From: JAJPJE01 sp963848375
Lineage (GTDB): Bacteria; Acidobacteriota; Terriglobia; Terriglobales; Acidobacteriaceae
Assembly: GCA_963848375.1 (NCBI GenBank)
Contig: CAWKDK010000014.1
Location: 62,001-126,000, forward strand
Reading direction: 5' to 3'
DNA length: 64,000 nt
In this document: positions 44,665 to 54,803 of the stretch, piece after piece
Layout of the letters: every line of letters begins with the position of its first letter
How positions within the stretch are numbered: position 1 is the stretch's first letter
The notes under the pieces: generated by a model
Database searches by the model: none
Told to the model about the DNA's origin: nothing
Seen by the model: the letters and a program-made list of their open reading frames with translations, nothing else
Made by a program: the position numbers and the translations under genes

Positions 44665-46070
44665 CTAAGCATAGTCCACGGCCACGAGCGTCAGGTCGTC
44701 GTGCTGATCTTCATTTTCACGGCGTCCGCACCACTGCTCAATTCTGGCCAACAGGGAATCGCAGAATTCCTGGGCGGGCAAATGGGCATTCGATGCCAGA
44801 AAGTCCAGAAGGCGCTCGTTCCCGAACTCCTCGCCCTCGGGATTCGGCGCCTCCAGGATTCCGTCCGTATAGAGCACGCAGCGGTCGCCCGGTTCGAAGT
44901 TCGAGGTCACGGCCGTGTACGCGCAGCCGGGGAATGCGCCGAGGAACAGGCCATTCTCTTCGATCGCCACCGCCTTCTTCTCGCGAGATCGCCAAACCAG
45001 CAGCGGAGGATGTCCGGCACCTGCGTACGCGAGTTGATTCTTTTCACGTCGAGGTAAACGTACCCGGCGGTAACGAACTGTCCCTGCACATTTCCGCAGA
45101 GGATGGAATTCATCCCGGCCAAAACTTCTGCCGGTCGTTCTGCCCGCTCTGCTTGCGCGCGAATGGCAATCTTCACCATCGAGGCCGAAAGTGCAGCTGG
45201 AACGCCGTGCCCCGCGACGTCGGCGATCAGCACTCCGAGGCCGGTTCCATCTGTCTTGCAGAAAATCGTAAAAGTCGCCAGCTACGGACGAGACAGGCAC
45301 GTATCTGGTCGCAATCCGCAGACCAGCGATCGTTGCTTCGTGGTCGGGCAGCAATCCGGCCTGGATCTGCCGCGCGATTTCCAGTTCCTTGTTGATCGCC
45401 GCCAGCCGCTCTTCTTTCTGCAGCGATTGGGCCGCGGCTACATAGTCCAAGGCAGCAGAGCAGGAAGACGAAGCCGAGATATTCAATCGACTGATTTCCG
45501 GCAATCACTTTCAACCCGACCAGGTTCGTGTACAGGACAAAGCCAAGAAACACCGAAAATCCGAGCCGCAGCAGCCACATCTCGCGCGATGCTTTCTTCA
45601 CGGAGAGGAAGAACAACAGCATTGCCGGAAGGGTTAACAGCACCATGATGCTGTTGATTGTTCGGGTGAGATTGGCTCCTCGGTCGAGGAGATGCGCCGC
45701 GATGTAAACAATGCCCTCGACGAACTCGACGGCCACCGCCACCCACACCAGCTTCTTCCATTTCGGCGCAACGATTTCAGCGAAGAACAGCCCGAGCGGC
45801 ACGGGAATTAGGCCGGTAATGACCCAGTTGGTGACTCGTGAACGCAGGCGCCAGGCCCGGCAGCATTTTAAAGAGTGTGTCTGTTGTGACCAGCAGCCTG
45901 GCACCATACATGCCGGCCGCCAGACCGAAATAGAGCAGGGTAAAATCGCGCCTTTTAACGCGCGGAATGAATAACAGGCATGCTGCCAGACCGCTCGCGA
46001 GCACCAGGAGTCCCAGCGCCAGCTGCAGCGCGTCGTCCCGCAGTATCTGTATGGAAGAGGCAGGATTCAT
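44665..46070 (-). pseudogene. membrane-anchored SpoIIE-type protein phosphatase, interrupted by four indels
   Basis: N-terminal part: seven or so hydrophobic segments (LALGLLVLASGLAACLLF, WVITGLIPVPLGLFF, LTLPAMLLFFLSV). Then a helical linker (LQKEERLAAINKELEIARQI, QAGLLP) and the PPM/SpoIIE phosphatase core (VAGDFYDF, LIADVAGHGVPAALSASMVK, AYAGAGHPPLLVW, TDGILEAPNPEGEEFG, DDLTLVAVD). The coding sequence changes frame at about 45833-45841, 45450 and 45255 (one extra base each) and at 45046 (one base missing, GTG-GAAAAG). Repaired, it is about 465 residues with all metal Asp residues. The close spacing of four indels suggests local base errors or decay. Confidence 0.8.
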
Positions 46071-46318
46071 CAGCCGGTACTATATCAACCTGAGTATCTG
46101 CAGGCATCGATTCTGCCGAACTGCTTGCGATCATTGCAATACGTTGCACATCCGCTAGCGCGTCGCCTCTCGACAAGCGTTTTTCCCTCAATTACCCTCC
46201 TTTGGTCGTAGGGACCTGCTCAAAAATGTGCAACCGGGAACGCCACTCGCAGACTCCAACCCGGTAAGCGCCACCTCTACCAGCTCGCGAGCGCTCTGTA
46301 CGCTCTATAGGGTGTCCT

Positions 46319-48771
46319 ATGAAAAAAGTTCTTATCGGTTTGGCTATCGTCGTAGTGGTTGTGGTGGCTGCTCTCGCCATCATTCCCCATTTCCTTGATC
46401 TCAACAGCTACCGCACTCAGATACAGGCAAAGCTGCAGCAGGCCCTGGGACGTCCGGTCGATTTCAAAGACATCAGTGCTTCGTTCCTGCCGCCTTCGGT
46501 GAAAGTGAGCAACGTCTCGGTCGGAGAAGATCCGCGCTTCGGTCCGGGACCGTTTGCTACGATCCAGCAACTCGACGTGAGCGTGAAGCTGCTACCACTG
46601 CTGAGCAAAGATGTTGAGATCCAGTCGCTAACCCTCGAACGCCCGCAGATCCAAGTCGTGCGCAACAAGCAGGGCGAATGGAATTACGCCAGTCTGGGTA
46701 AGACTCAGACGCCCAGTCAGCCCGCGTCTGCCAACAGTCAGACCCAGTTCTCGCTGTCGCACTTGACCATCAACAACGGCAAAGTTGGATATCTCGATCA
46801 GCAGGCCAACACGCATGGCGTTTACGACAACATTGACGCCAAGCTGAACGATTTTGCTCCTGGCAAGACGTTCGACCTGAACGCCGCCGTTCGCGTCGGT
46901 GGCAAATCCGATCAGCGTATCGAAGTAAATGGAAACGCCGGACCCATTCCCGATGGCAATAACGCCGCCCTGATGCCATTCGACGGCAACATCACGCTGA
47001 CGAATGTTCCGATCGCCGAATTGCAGGCCGTTGCGCAGAGTTCGGCGCTTGCAAGGCGTGAACGGGATCGCTTCCGGCAAACTCACTGCTAAGAATGAAA
47101 GAGGCGTTATCGCCACAAATGGCACGCTGAAGTTGGACCAGGCGAATGTGCGCGGCGTCAACATCGGCTATCCGATTACGCTCGATCTCAAAGCGAATAA
47201 CGACACCAACAGCGGTACGGTGCAAATCGAAAACGGGACGCTCAAGTTGGGTACGACCCCGGTTTCGATTACCGGGAGCATGAACACCAAGGCCACACCC
47301 TCCCAGGTCAACATGAACCTTGCGGCTTCGAATGTGTCGATTGCGGAAGTGGTGCGCCTGGCCTCATCGTTCGGCGTGGGACTGGCGCCGGGCACCACGG
47401 CCGCCGGCCAACTCACCGCGAATATTCATGCGGATGGTGCCGTCGATCGCCCCGCGTTAAACGGAAACCTCACGGGTACGAATCTGCAACTCACCTCCGG
47501 GCAGATGAGCGAGCCGGTGAAGATTCCCAGCCTGCAGGTGGCGATGACGCCAACGACGATTCATACCAATCAGTTCACGCCGAGTGCCGGTGATGCGTCC
47601 GTGAACATGCAGCTGACGCTGAACAATTACACGTCCGATAGTCCGAACATTCAGTTCGACATCAGCGGGAACAAGCTGAACCTCAATTATCTGCAGCGGC
47701 TGATTTCGTCACCGCCGCCACAGCAACAACAGAAGCGCGCTGAAGGCTGGTCACTGATTCCGCGCGCGAATGCCGCTCCAACGGCTCCCGCTTCGAACGA
47801 CAGCATTCTTCAGCGGGCGACTGGCAATGGAAATATCAATGTCGGCACGCTCACCTACGACAACCTGGTGCTCACCAACGTTCAGTCGAAAGTTGATGAT
47901 CAATCGCGGCGTGATCACGGCATCTCCGCTGACCGCGAATCTTTACACGGGCACGGAAACCGGATCCGTCACCATCGATACGCGCACCAACCCGAGCACC
48001 ATCTCGATGAACACCAAGTTGCAGCATGTGGATGCGAACGGCTTGCTGTCATCGGTCAGTTCGGCGAAGAACATGCTCTATGGATTACTCGCGTCGAACG
48101 CGAATGCGCGATTCCAGGCAGCGAGCGCTGAAGACATCACCCGCACATTGAACGGGACCCTCAGCATCAATCTGACCAATGGAAAGTTCACCAAACTCGA
48201 CATCATGAATCAGCTTGCTTCGGTTGGGAAATTTCTCAACGCGAACGCGACCGCAAACAAGGGATTCACCGACATACAGTCCGTGACGGGCACATTCAAT
48301 GTAGTAAACGGCGTTGCCCAGACTAACGATTTGAAAGCGGTGCTCTCGGGCGCGACGCTCGCTTCGCAAGGTACCATCAACATGGTGAATAACACCGTGA
48401 ACATGAAGGCCAATGCGGTGCTCTCGAAAGACATGAGTGGTTCGGTCGGTGGCAACGGCGTTGGGGGGATGATGCAGACCGCTCTTGCGAATAAGAACGG
48501 CGAGCTGGTGATACCAGTGTTGATCACAGGCAGCCTGGACTCGCCGCATGTTGCTCCTGACATGGCGGCAGTCGCAGATATGAAGATGAAGAATATGCTG
48601 CCCAGCTTGGCGAATCCAAGCCAACTGACACACGGCGGAGTGCAGGGGGTTCTCGGAGCACTCACCGGACAGCAGCAGACGGGCCAGAAGCAGAATACGA
48701 ATCAGCAGCAACCGAACGCGCTGGGAAATGCTCTCGGTTCCATCCTCGGAGGCAACAAGAAGCCGAAATAG
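46319..48771 (+). pseudogene. AsmA family protein, interrupted by two +1 frameshifts
   Basis: An AsmA-type protein of about 815 residues. The start is KKVLIGLAIVVVVVVAALA (one membrane span), then FLDLNSYRTQIQAKLQQALGR and VDFKDISASFLPP, the family hallmark. The C-terminus has the AsmA_2-like block (FTKLDIMNQLASVGKFL, LKAVLSGATLASQGTINM, HVAPDMAAVADMK). It is read in frame to about 47047, then one base later to about 47895, then one base later again to the stop at 48771. AsmA proteins shape outer membrane lipid content and transport. Ends convergently with the VWFA gene. Confidence 0.82.
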
Positions 48772-48780
48772 TTTTGCAAC

Positions 48781-48803
48781 GGGCAGCCGAGCCTCGGCTG
48801 CCC
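48781..48803. repeat. dispersed palindrome, family B, second copy
   Basis: GGGCAGCCGA / TCGGCTGCCC, the same arms as 3230-3251 with a GCC loop. It lies exactly between the convergent AsmA and VWFA genes, 9 bases from each stop, which favours a bidirectional terminator role. Confidence 0.75.
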
Positions 48804-48811
48804 ATTCACTC

Positions 48812-51572
48812 CTACTTGGCCGCTACCTGCGCGTTCACCACCAGCGGCGCATCCAGTGTTCCAATTCGCTGCGAGTTACGATCCATCACGCCGAAGCGCA
48901 AGTTATAGTTCCCGGGCGGAAGGTCAAGTTCCTGCTGCGCGGGTAAGCCGCGGCTCATCACCTGCTCATACTGAGCCGGGCCGATGGTAGCGTCCAAAGT
49001 ATCGGAGGCGTGCGCCGCGACAATTCCTTTCGCGTTGTACGCAACCACCATGCAATCCACCAGCGCATGTTTTCCCTTGTTCTGCATATCGGTAAATGTC
49101 ACGCCGTTCGGATTGATGTTGTACAGCACGCGCACCAACTTGTGCGTGGCATCCGGCGGAACAACGGCAACGGTGACGTAGAGCGCCGTCGATTGCGGTG
49201 TTCCCGGATTCATCGCGCCTTGCAGTGCCGCCAGGCCCGCCGCCTGTTCCGTCTTCGCCGGAGGCTCTGTGTAGTAGCCCTTCCGGTAAGAGAGTCTGAC
49301 ATTCGGTTCGCCTAGCTTCACTTCGATCCGGTGATATTTCATCGCCTCGTCTTTTTCAGGCGTGTAAGCAACCGTGTAATACGTGGATCCGTTGTCGAGA
49401 CTGCGGGCAATCGCCGCGTTCAAGTCATTGCCGTTCACGAAGGCATGGCCACCGGTCTGATCGGCGATGTCGCGCATCGCATCGAACTCGTTCGAGTTCT
49501 GTTGTGATTGCGTGTTGAGCAGTCCGCCCATCGGATCGTTGCTTGAAGGATTATTTAACGCCATCGCGCCTGGCTGCGAGAAACTCGCGCCTTCGGCGTT
49601 GCCGGTGCTGATATCCATTCCACGCGTAGTCATCCCGCGTACGTCGACCGGGTACACCGCAATTCGTGCTGCAGCAACCTGGGTTGAGACGTTAACTACT
49701 GACTTTGTGTAGTCGCTCGCAGTTTGCCATTCGCGTTCAGTAAAGTTGGAATCCGGCTCGAGGCGAATCGGGAAAGCCGCTCGAAAGCCAGATCAGGTTC
49801 TTTCGCCCGGGATACCCTGCAACCGTTCGCGTGAGCGTCTGGAAGGCATCGAGTGTGTAGTTCACTCGTTCGTTCACTTGAAACGCCTGCGTGTTACGCA
49901 AGCCCTGCTCGCGGTTGCGCATCTGGTCGTGCGCCGCGTCAGCAATCGTTGCTCCCGAGACACCTCCCGGGCCGCCCGAGTGTCCTTCCAGCGAAATCCT
50001 GGCAGCCGCTTCAACGCCGCCGACGTCCTGTTGGCGCTGGGCCTCGCTGGTTATCAGAGGTGATTGTTCCGGACGAATCGCCTTGGCTGCCTTCATCAGA
50101 TCCGCCGGCTCATCGGTGAATCCCTCCAGCATCTCCAGGTGACGCGAGGTTAGTTCGAACAGCGCTACCGGTCGTCCTCGCGGCAAGGTATTCAGAAGCC
50201 TCGTCAATTGATCGCGGACAATCTGCTGATCCTTCGTTTCGGTGTTCAACAGGTCAACCATGATGATGTTCCAGCTGCTGTCGGACGCGTCACGCGGCAG
50301 GTTGGTAAACGTGTTCGCAGGCAGAAGCGGCGCGGAAGCCCTGGTCACTTTGGCCTCGGGAGCGCGTGGAACATGCGCTTCGAATACCTTCAACTGTTGC
50401 GGCTTGCCGTCTTGCAGTACGGTGAAGTCGCCAGCCTTCAGGCCGGTAACTGGTTGTCCTTTGCTGTCGGTGACGACAACGTCGACTTGTACCAACCGTG
50501 TGGTGGTGCGAATCACCGGCGCGCCATTGGCGCCCGGTGCGGCCGGCATCGATGCGGTAATCACGTTCTCGGCATTACCCGCGCCGCGCTCGAAGCTGTT
50601 TGCGCTGGGAGAGCGCGTGGGAGCAGGCGGAGTAGCTGCAGCGGCTGCGGTTGTGGTGGCCGGTGCAGAGCCTACGGGCGCCTTATTCTCCGCCACTTCG
50701 GTTGCCGGTTGCGGCCTTTCCGCGGGACCGAGCGCTCGGTCCACGACCAGCGTGTACAGGCACAGAAGATTATACGTATCGTAGTACGATTTTTGATCCA
50801 GGGCATTGGCCGCGTTTGCCGCCGAAGTCACCGTGAGCGCCAGGATATAGGCGCCATCAAATGCCTGTGCGTCGGTAAGAGACGCTTCTTTCAGTTCTGC
50901 CGGATTGGTTTGCTTGATCGCTCGCGCCGAAGCCGGCAGCAGCTTGCTCAGTACGTTGTCGCGTGGAGCCTGGTTCTCTTGTCCCGACAGATTCGTAATC
51001 CGTTCAGTTCCTGCTGGGCTCTTAAACTGGGGGAGGGAATACATTGCGGGACCGCGCCCGATCTGGTTCAAATCGACCATCGCTCGAATTCCCACGCGCT
51101 GCGCATCGCTCAACTGTTGCAGGTAATAACCAGAGCCCGTCGCGCGATCGTTTCCGCTGAAAGCCACAAAAATCAAAGTGTAACGATGTGGCACCGTTCG
51201 CAAAGACTCGATCATCAGCGGGAGCATGCTAACCGTTGCCCAATCCACGCGAGCGGCCTCGCCACTGGAGGAGTAGTCGTAATTTGCTCCGACGACAATC
51301 GCTCCCTGTTCCAGTCCGGGCAAAATGCAGATCAGGTTCGGTAATTGCTGCCCGGGTATGGACTGCTCCTTCAGTTGCTTTTCCTCGCAGCCTGCAGCTG
51401 AAAATTGGCTTTTCAGCATCGCAAGCCGAGCGTTCGCATCCTGCGGGGATAGCTGTGTCCGGCTCTCGACAACCCCGGAATCCACACGTGAATAACTGAG
51501 ACTGTCCCCAACGACAAAAGTGGACGAGACGATGACAACGACAACCAGGAACATCCGCGATAACCGGATCAT
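48812..51572 (-). CDS. secreted fusion of degenerate M28-like domain and acidobacterial VWFA-related domain, one +1 frameshift
   Basis: Signal anchor at about 5-22. Residues about 40-285 are an M28 aminopeptidase-like domain without catalytic residues: VVGANYDY (Asn97 where His binds zinc), FSGND (141-142 instead of Glu-Glu), VDLNQIG (Asn169 for Asp) and TDAQAF (Ala235 for His). A low-complexity Ala/Thr/Pro linker (about 288-350) leads to the VWFA-related domain: VQVDVVVTDSKGQPVTGL, DFTVLQDGK, then NLIWLSSGFP. One extra base at about 49769 shifts the frame there; repaired, it continues IRLEPDSNFTEREWQ through RIAVYPVDVRGM, STYYTVAYTPE to the stop at 48812, about 920 residues. Whether it is active or a decoy/binding protein is unknown. 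Confidence 0.8.
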
Positions 51573-51786
51573 GGCTGACCTCTATTCTGAAGATGGACAG
51601 ATTACCACGGGAAAGACTCGCTGGCTGAACTGGCAGCCACCCACAACAACCCACTTGCCAACCATATCTCTCGCGTAAGTGGAAATTGTCATGACCCTGT
51701 CGCAAAACGGAACTGAGGCGGATTGGTGCGCCTGCGGTTGCTTTCGAACTCAGAAGTTGCTTAACCGCGCTCAAAGCTAGCGCTGG

Positions 51787-52248
51787 CTACCGTTTTTCTC
51801 GCAGCAACTGCATCAGCTTTTCTGGATGGATAGGTTTGGCGACAACTTCGAACTGGTGTCCCTTGAGTCGGGCTTCGTTGAGCAGGTCGGCCGAATTGGC
51901 ATGGCCGGAGAAGAGCAGGATTCGCGTCGCCGCGCTGATCTTACGGATCGTAATCGCCAGCTCGACCCCATTCATAAAAGGCATGAGCACGTCCGCCAGC
52001 AGATAGTCTGGAGAAAAGCGGTGCACAATCTGCAGCGCCTGCTCCCCGCTATAAGCGCCCACAGCATTGAAGCCGTTACGCTTGAGGATTTCCGTAATCG
52101 TATCCGCGATGAGCTTTTCATCATCTACCACCAGGACCTTTAGCAAGGCCTTTTGCGGAGCCGGCGCGCGTTGTTCGTCATCTAACGGGATTACCGGGCC
52201 GAAGCCGGAATCGTTCGGTGAAAGCATGCCGGGAATAATGGCGAGCAT
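51787..52248 (-). CDS. single-domain response regulator
   Basis: A 153-residue receiver with no output domain. Acidic pair DD (42-43), phosphoacceptor Asp86 (LLADVLMP), Ser114 at the Thr/Ser switch position (LFSGHA) and Lys138 (AKPIHP). The N-terminal 30 residues before the receiver are unassigned. It starts 2 bases after the histidine kinase stop, so the pair is coupled and the regulator probably acts on a separate partner. Confidence 0.92.
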   Translation of the reverse strand: MLAIIPGMLSPNDSGFGPVIPLDDEQRAPAPQKALLKVLVVDDEKLIADTITEILKRNGFNAVGAYSGEQALQIVHRFSPDYLLADVLMPFMNGVELAITIRKISAATRILLFSGHANSADLLNEARLKGHQFEVVAKPIHPEKLMQLLREKR

Positions 52249-52250
52249 TG

Positions 52251-53792
52251 CTATTGCCTTCCGACCGGAATGCAGCTGCTGTCACGATTTGAACTGTCAG
52301 CGAGTTCCGTTTCCCATTGATTCATGAATGGCAGAAAAATTGTGAACATCGTCCCGGGGTTCACGTGCTCCGCGCTGCTGGTCACCTTCACGGTTCCGCC
52401 GTGGTTATCCAGGAACTGCTTCACGACCCATAGTCCCAGGCCGGTTCCGACATTTTTCTTCGTGGTGAAAAACGGCTCGAACAGATGTTTCAGGTGCGCT
52501 TCCGTGATGCCGGAACCCTGATCTTGTACGACCAGAACAATTCCATCCTGATCGTTCATTGAAGTTTCCTGCACGTCAATGCGGAGGCAGCCGCCATTCG
52601 GCATTGAGTCGATCGAATTCGCGATCAGGTTCGAGATGATCTGTATCATCTCTCCCTTTCGGGCAGTCAAGCTGCGCACCGCGCCGAAGTGAGTTTCGAC
52701 GCGAATCGCATGCGAACGGAACCGCGATTGGTAAACGGTAAGTACATCACTTACCAGCTCGTGCATGACCACTGGCACCGGGATTGCAGTCTCTCGATAG
52801 AATCCCAACGTCTGCCGGGCAATCAACGAGACTCTTTCAATCTCTTTTTCCGCGGTCAGCAGGTATCCCTTCACTGACTCGTGAAGCGATGGATCATTCC
52901 GCGCCAGGAAGATCAGGTTCACCACCGCTTCCAGCGGATTGTTAATCTCGTGCGCAATCGTGGCCGCCATCCGCCCGGTTGCGGCCAGCTTCTCCGATTG
53001 GATGAGCGCCATCTCAATCTTCTTATTTTGAGTGATGTCGCGGGCAATCTTCGAGACGCCCACAACCCGGCCTCGTTCGTCTTTCAGGGGCGAAATGGTG
53101 AGCGAGACCCGGATGCGGTCGCCATTCTTCGTCACACGCTCGGTCTCGTAATGCTCAATGCGTTCCGCCGCCCTGATTCGTTCGAGGATGAACGGTTCCT
53201 GATAGTGCAATTCAGGGGGAATGATCTTCAGGATCGATTGCCCGATCATCTCCTCCGGACGGTGCCCGAACAAGCGCGTCGCGCCCTGATTCCAGCTGGT
53301 CACAATGCCATTCAGATCCTTGCTGATGATTGCGTCGTCAGACGATTCAACGATCGCAGCTAACCGCAGGCGCGTTCGCTCGCTCTCGTTTTGGCTGGTA
53401 GTGTCGCGGACGACCTTCGATCCGCCAATTACACGTCCTTGAGAGTCGCGGATCGGTGACGTGGTCAACGATACATTTAGGCGCCGGCCGTCCTTCGTAA
53501 CGCGGACCGTTTGCAGATGATCGACTTTTTCGCCAGCCCGAAGTTTCTGAAGGATCTCGTCTTCTTGATGCCTTAGCTCTTCGGGAAACAGAACCAGAAC
53601 GGGCTTTCCAATCATTTCTGCTGCCGAATAACCGAACATCTGAGTTGCGGCGCGATTCCAGCTTGTGATGACACCATTCAGGTCCTTGCTGATGATGGCA
53701 TCGTCACAAGATTCGACGATCGCGGACAGAAGATTTGGCAGGTTCTCGCCCGGTATTCCCGGCAGAGAAGCATTTTGATCGTCTTTTTTCAA
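52251..53792 (-). CDS. PAS-PAS sensor histidine kinase
   Basis: A 513-residue soluble-looking kinase without transmembrane spans. PAS 1 (about 20-135) and PAS 2 (about 142-258) are near copies (VESCDDAIISKDLNG and VESSDDAIISKDLNG), each followed by a PAC-type motif. HisKA has AATIAHEINNPLEAV with His281. HATPase_c has NLIANSIDSMPNGG (N box), VQDQGSGI and GTGLGLWVV (G boxes). It pairs with the adjacent regulator. The repeated PAS units suggest duplication within the gene. Confidence 0.94.
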   Translation of the reverse strand: MKKDDQNASLPGIPGENLPNLLSAIVESCDDAIISKDLNGVITSWNRAATQMFGYSAAEMIGKPVLVLFPEELRHQEDEILQKLRAGEKVDHLQTVRVTKDGRRLNVSLTTSPIRDSQGRVIGGSKVVRDTTSQNESERTRLRLAAIVESSDDAIISKDLNGIVTSWNQGATRLFGHRPEEMIGQSILKIIPPELHYQEPFILERIRAAERIEHYETERVTKNGDRIRVSLTISPLKDERGRVVGVSKIARDITQNKKIEMALIQSEKLAATGRMAATIAHEINNPLEAVVNLIFLARNDPSLHESVKGYLLTAEKEIERVSLIARQTLGFYRETAIPVPVVMHELVSDVLTVYQSRFRSHAIRVETHFGAVRSLTARKGEMIQIISNLIANSIDSMPNGGCLRIDVQETSMNDQDGIVLVVQDQGSGITEAHLKHLFEPFFTTKKNVGTGLGLWVVKQFLDNHGGTVKVTSSAEHVNPGTMFTIFLPFMNQWETELADSSNRDSSCIPVGRQ

Positions 53793-53983
53793 CGTTACCC
53801 CGTAGGCGCGCTATGCAGCCGGTTTGATCCAGCTGAAACGAGTGATGGCAGACTTTAACTTTGATTGAAACAATATACGGGCTGATGCGTGTGGAGCGAA
53901 TCAGGGTTGCTCACGAGCACCCCTTTTTGGCACATTCATCCTTGCGATACCCCTTGGTAGTCGTCCGGATCTATCTATTGCTT

Positions 53984-54598
53984 CTATTGCTCTACCCCGT
54001 CGTCCTTCCACTTATATCCGCAGGCATCGCAGCTCCAGTTGAATTGCGCATCGCTGCTCTCCGTGGCGCCCTCGTCCAGGCTTAAGAAGACAATCTCGTC
54101 AGAGTGGCACTTCGGGCAGCGCGCGATGTACTCGACATTTTCGTCCACCGCCTCGCCTGGAAGGATTTCGCGCAGGATGGCATGCGCACGCCCGCTGTCC
54201 AGCTCTCGAACCTTTATATCGACACCGCGTTCGACGCTGCCCCGGAAGTCATCGACGCTCTCCACATTCTCAGCTCCAAGAAACGAGGGAAGACCATTGT
54301 TGCTCAGCGCTTCCTTCACCCGTTTCATTTCTTCGCGGTCGAATACCTGTTGCACGCTGACCAGGTTCAACTCACTCGGATCCGGAACGAAATCTCCCTG
54401 CGTATCCGGCTCCGGTTCCGGCGCCTTTCGCATTTCGAGCTTCAGACCTCGTCGCGCGATCTCTGCCGCGAGAGCCTGCTGCGCAACGTCTGTCAGTTCA
54501 TATGCATCGTGAGCGACTATTTCGAGTTCCTCATCGCTCTTTTGCAGGTAGAGCTCTTTCAGTCTGCGCCACTCTTCAGCTCGATCGATAGTCTCCAT
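53984..54598 (-). CDS. DUF2007-like protein with C-terminal zinc ribbon
   Basis: A protein of about 204 residues. The middle (VSVQQVFDREEMKRVKEAL, GLPSFLGAEN, AHAILREILPG) resembles DUF2007 'putative signal transducing' folds. The C-terminus has a zinc ribbon (CPKCHSDE and CDACGYKW). The N-terminal METIDRAEEWRRLKELYLQK is helical. ATG 54598 is chosen; upstream in-frame codons at 54658 and beyond lack support. Divergent from the SRPBCC gene. Confidence 0.72.
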   Translation of the reverse strand: METIDRAEEWRRLKELYLQKSDEELEIVAHDAYELTDVAQQALAAEIARRGLKLEMRKAPEPEPDTQGDFVPDPSELNLVSVQQVFDREEMKRVKEALSNNGLPSFLGAENVESVDDFRGSVERGVDIKVRELDSGRAHAILREILPGEAVDENVEYIARCPKCHSDEIVFLSLDEGATESSDAQFNWSCDACGYKWKDDGVEQ

Positions 54599-54803
54599 GG
54601 TTTCGAGATGATACTTTCCAGCTGCCACTCCGGCAACGACAGCTTCCACCGGTAACATTAGTTCACAATTCACAATTGCTGCCCACGCGTGCGCATGGAA
54701 GCGCCGCAATTTCCTCACGCCACGCCGGGAATTGGCCCTGCGAAGGACATCCTCGCCCTCGTCATCGCATCTGACCAATACATCCCACTCAAGGCGAATA
54801 ACT

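Noticed and set aside
50208..51344. Long plus-strand open frame over the M28-VWFA gene
   Set aside because: Arg/Cys-rich antisense frame with no family features; the minus-strand gene explains the region.
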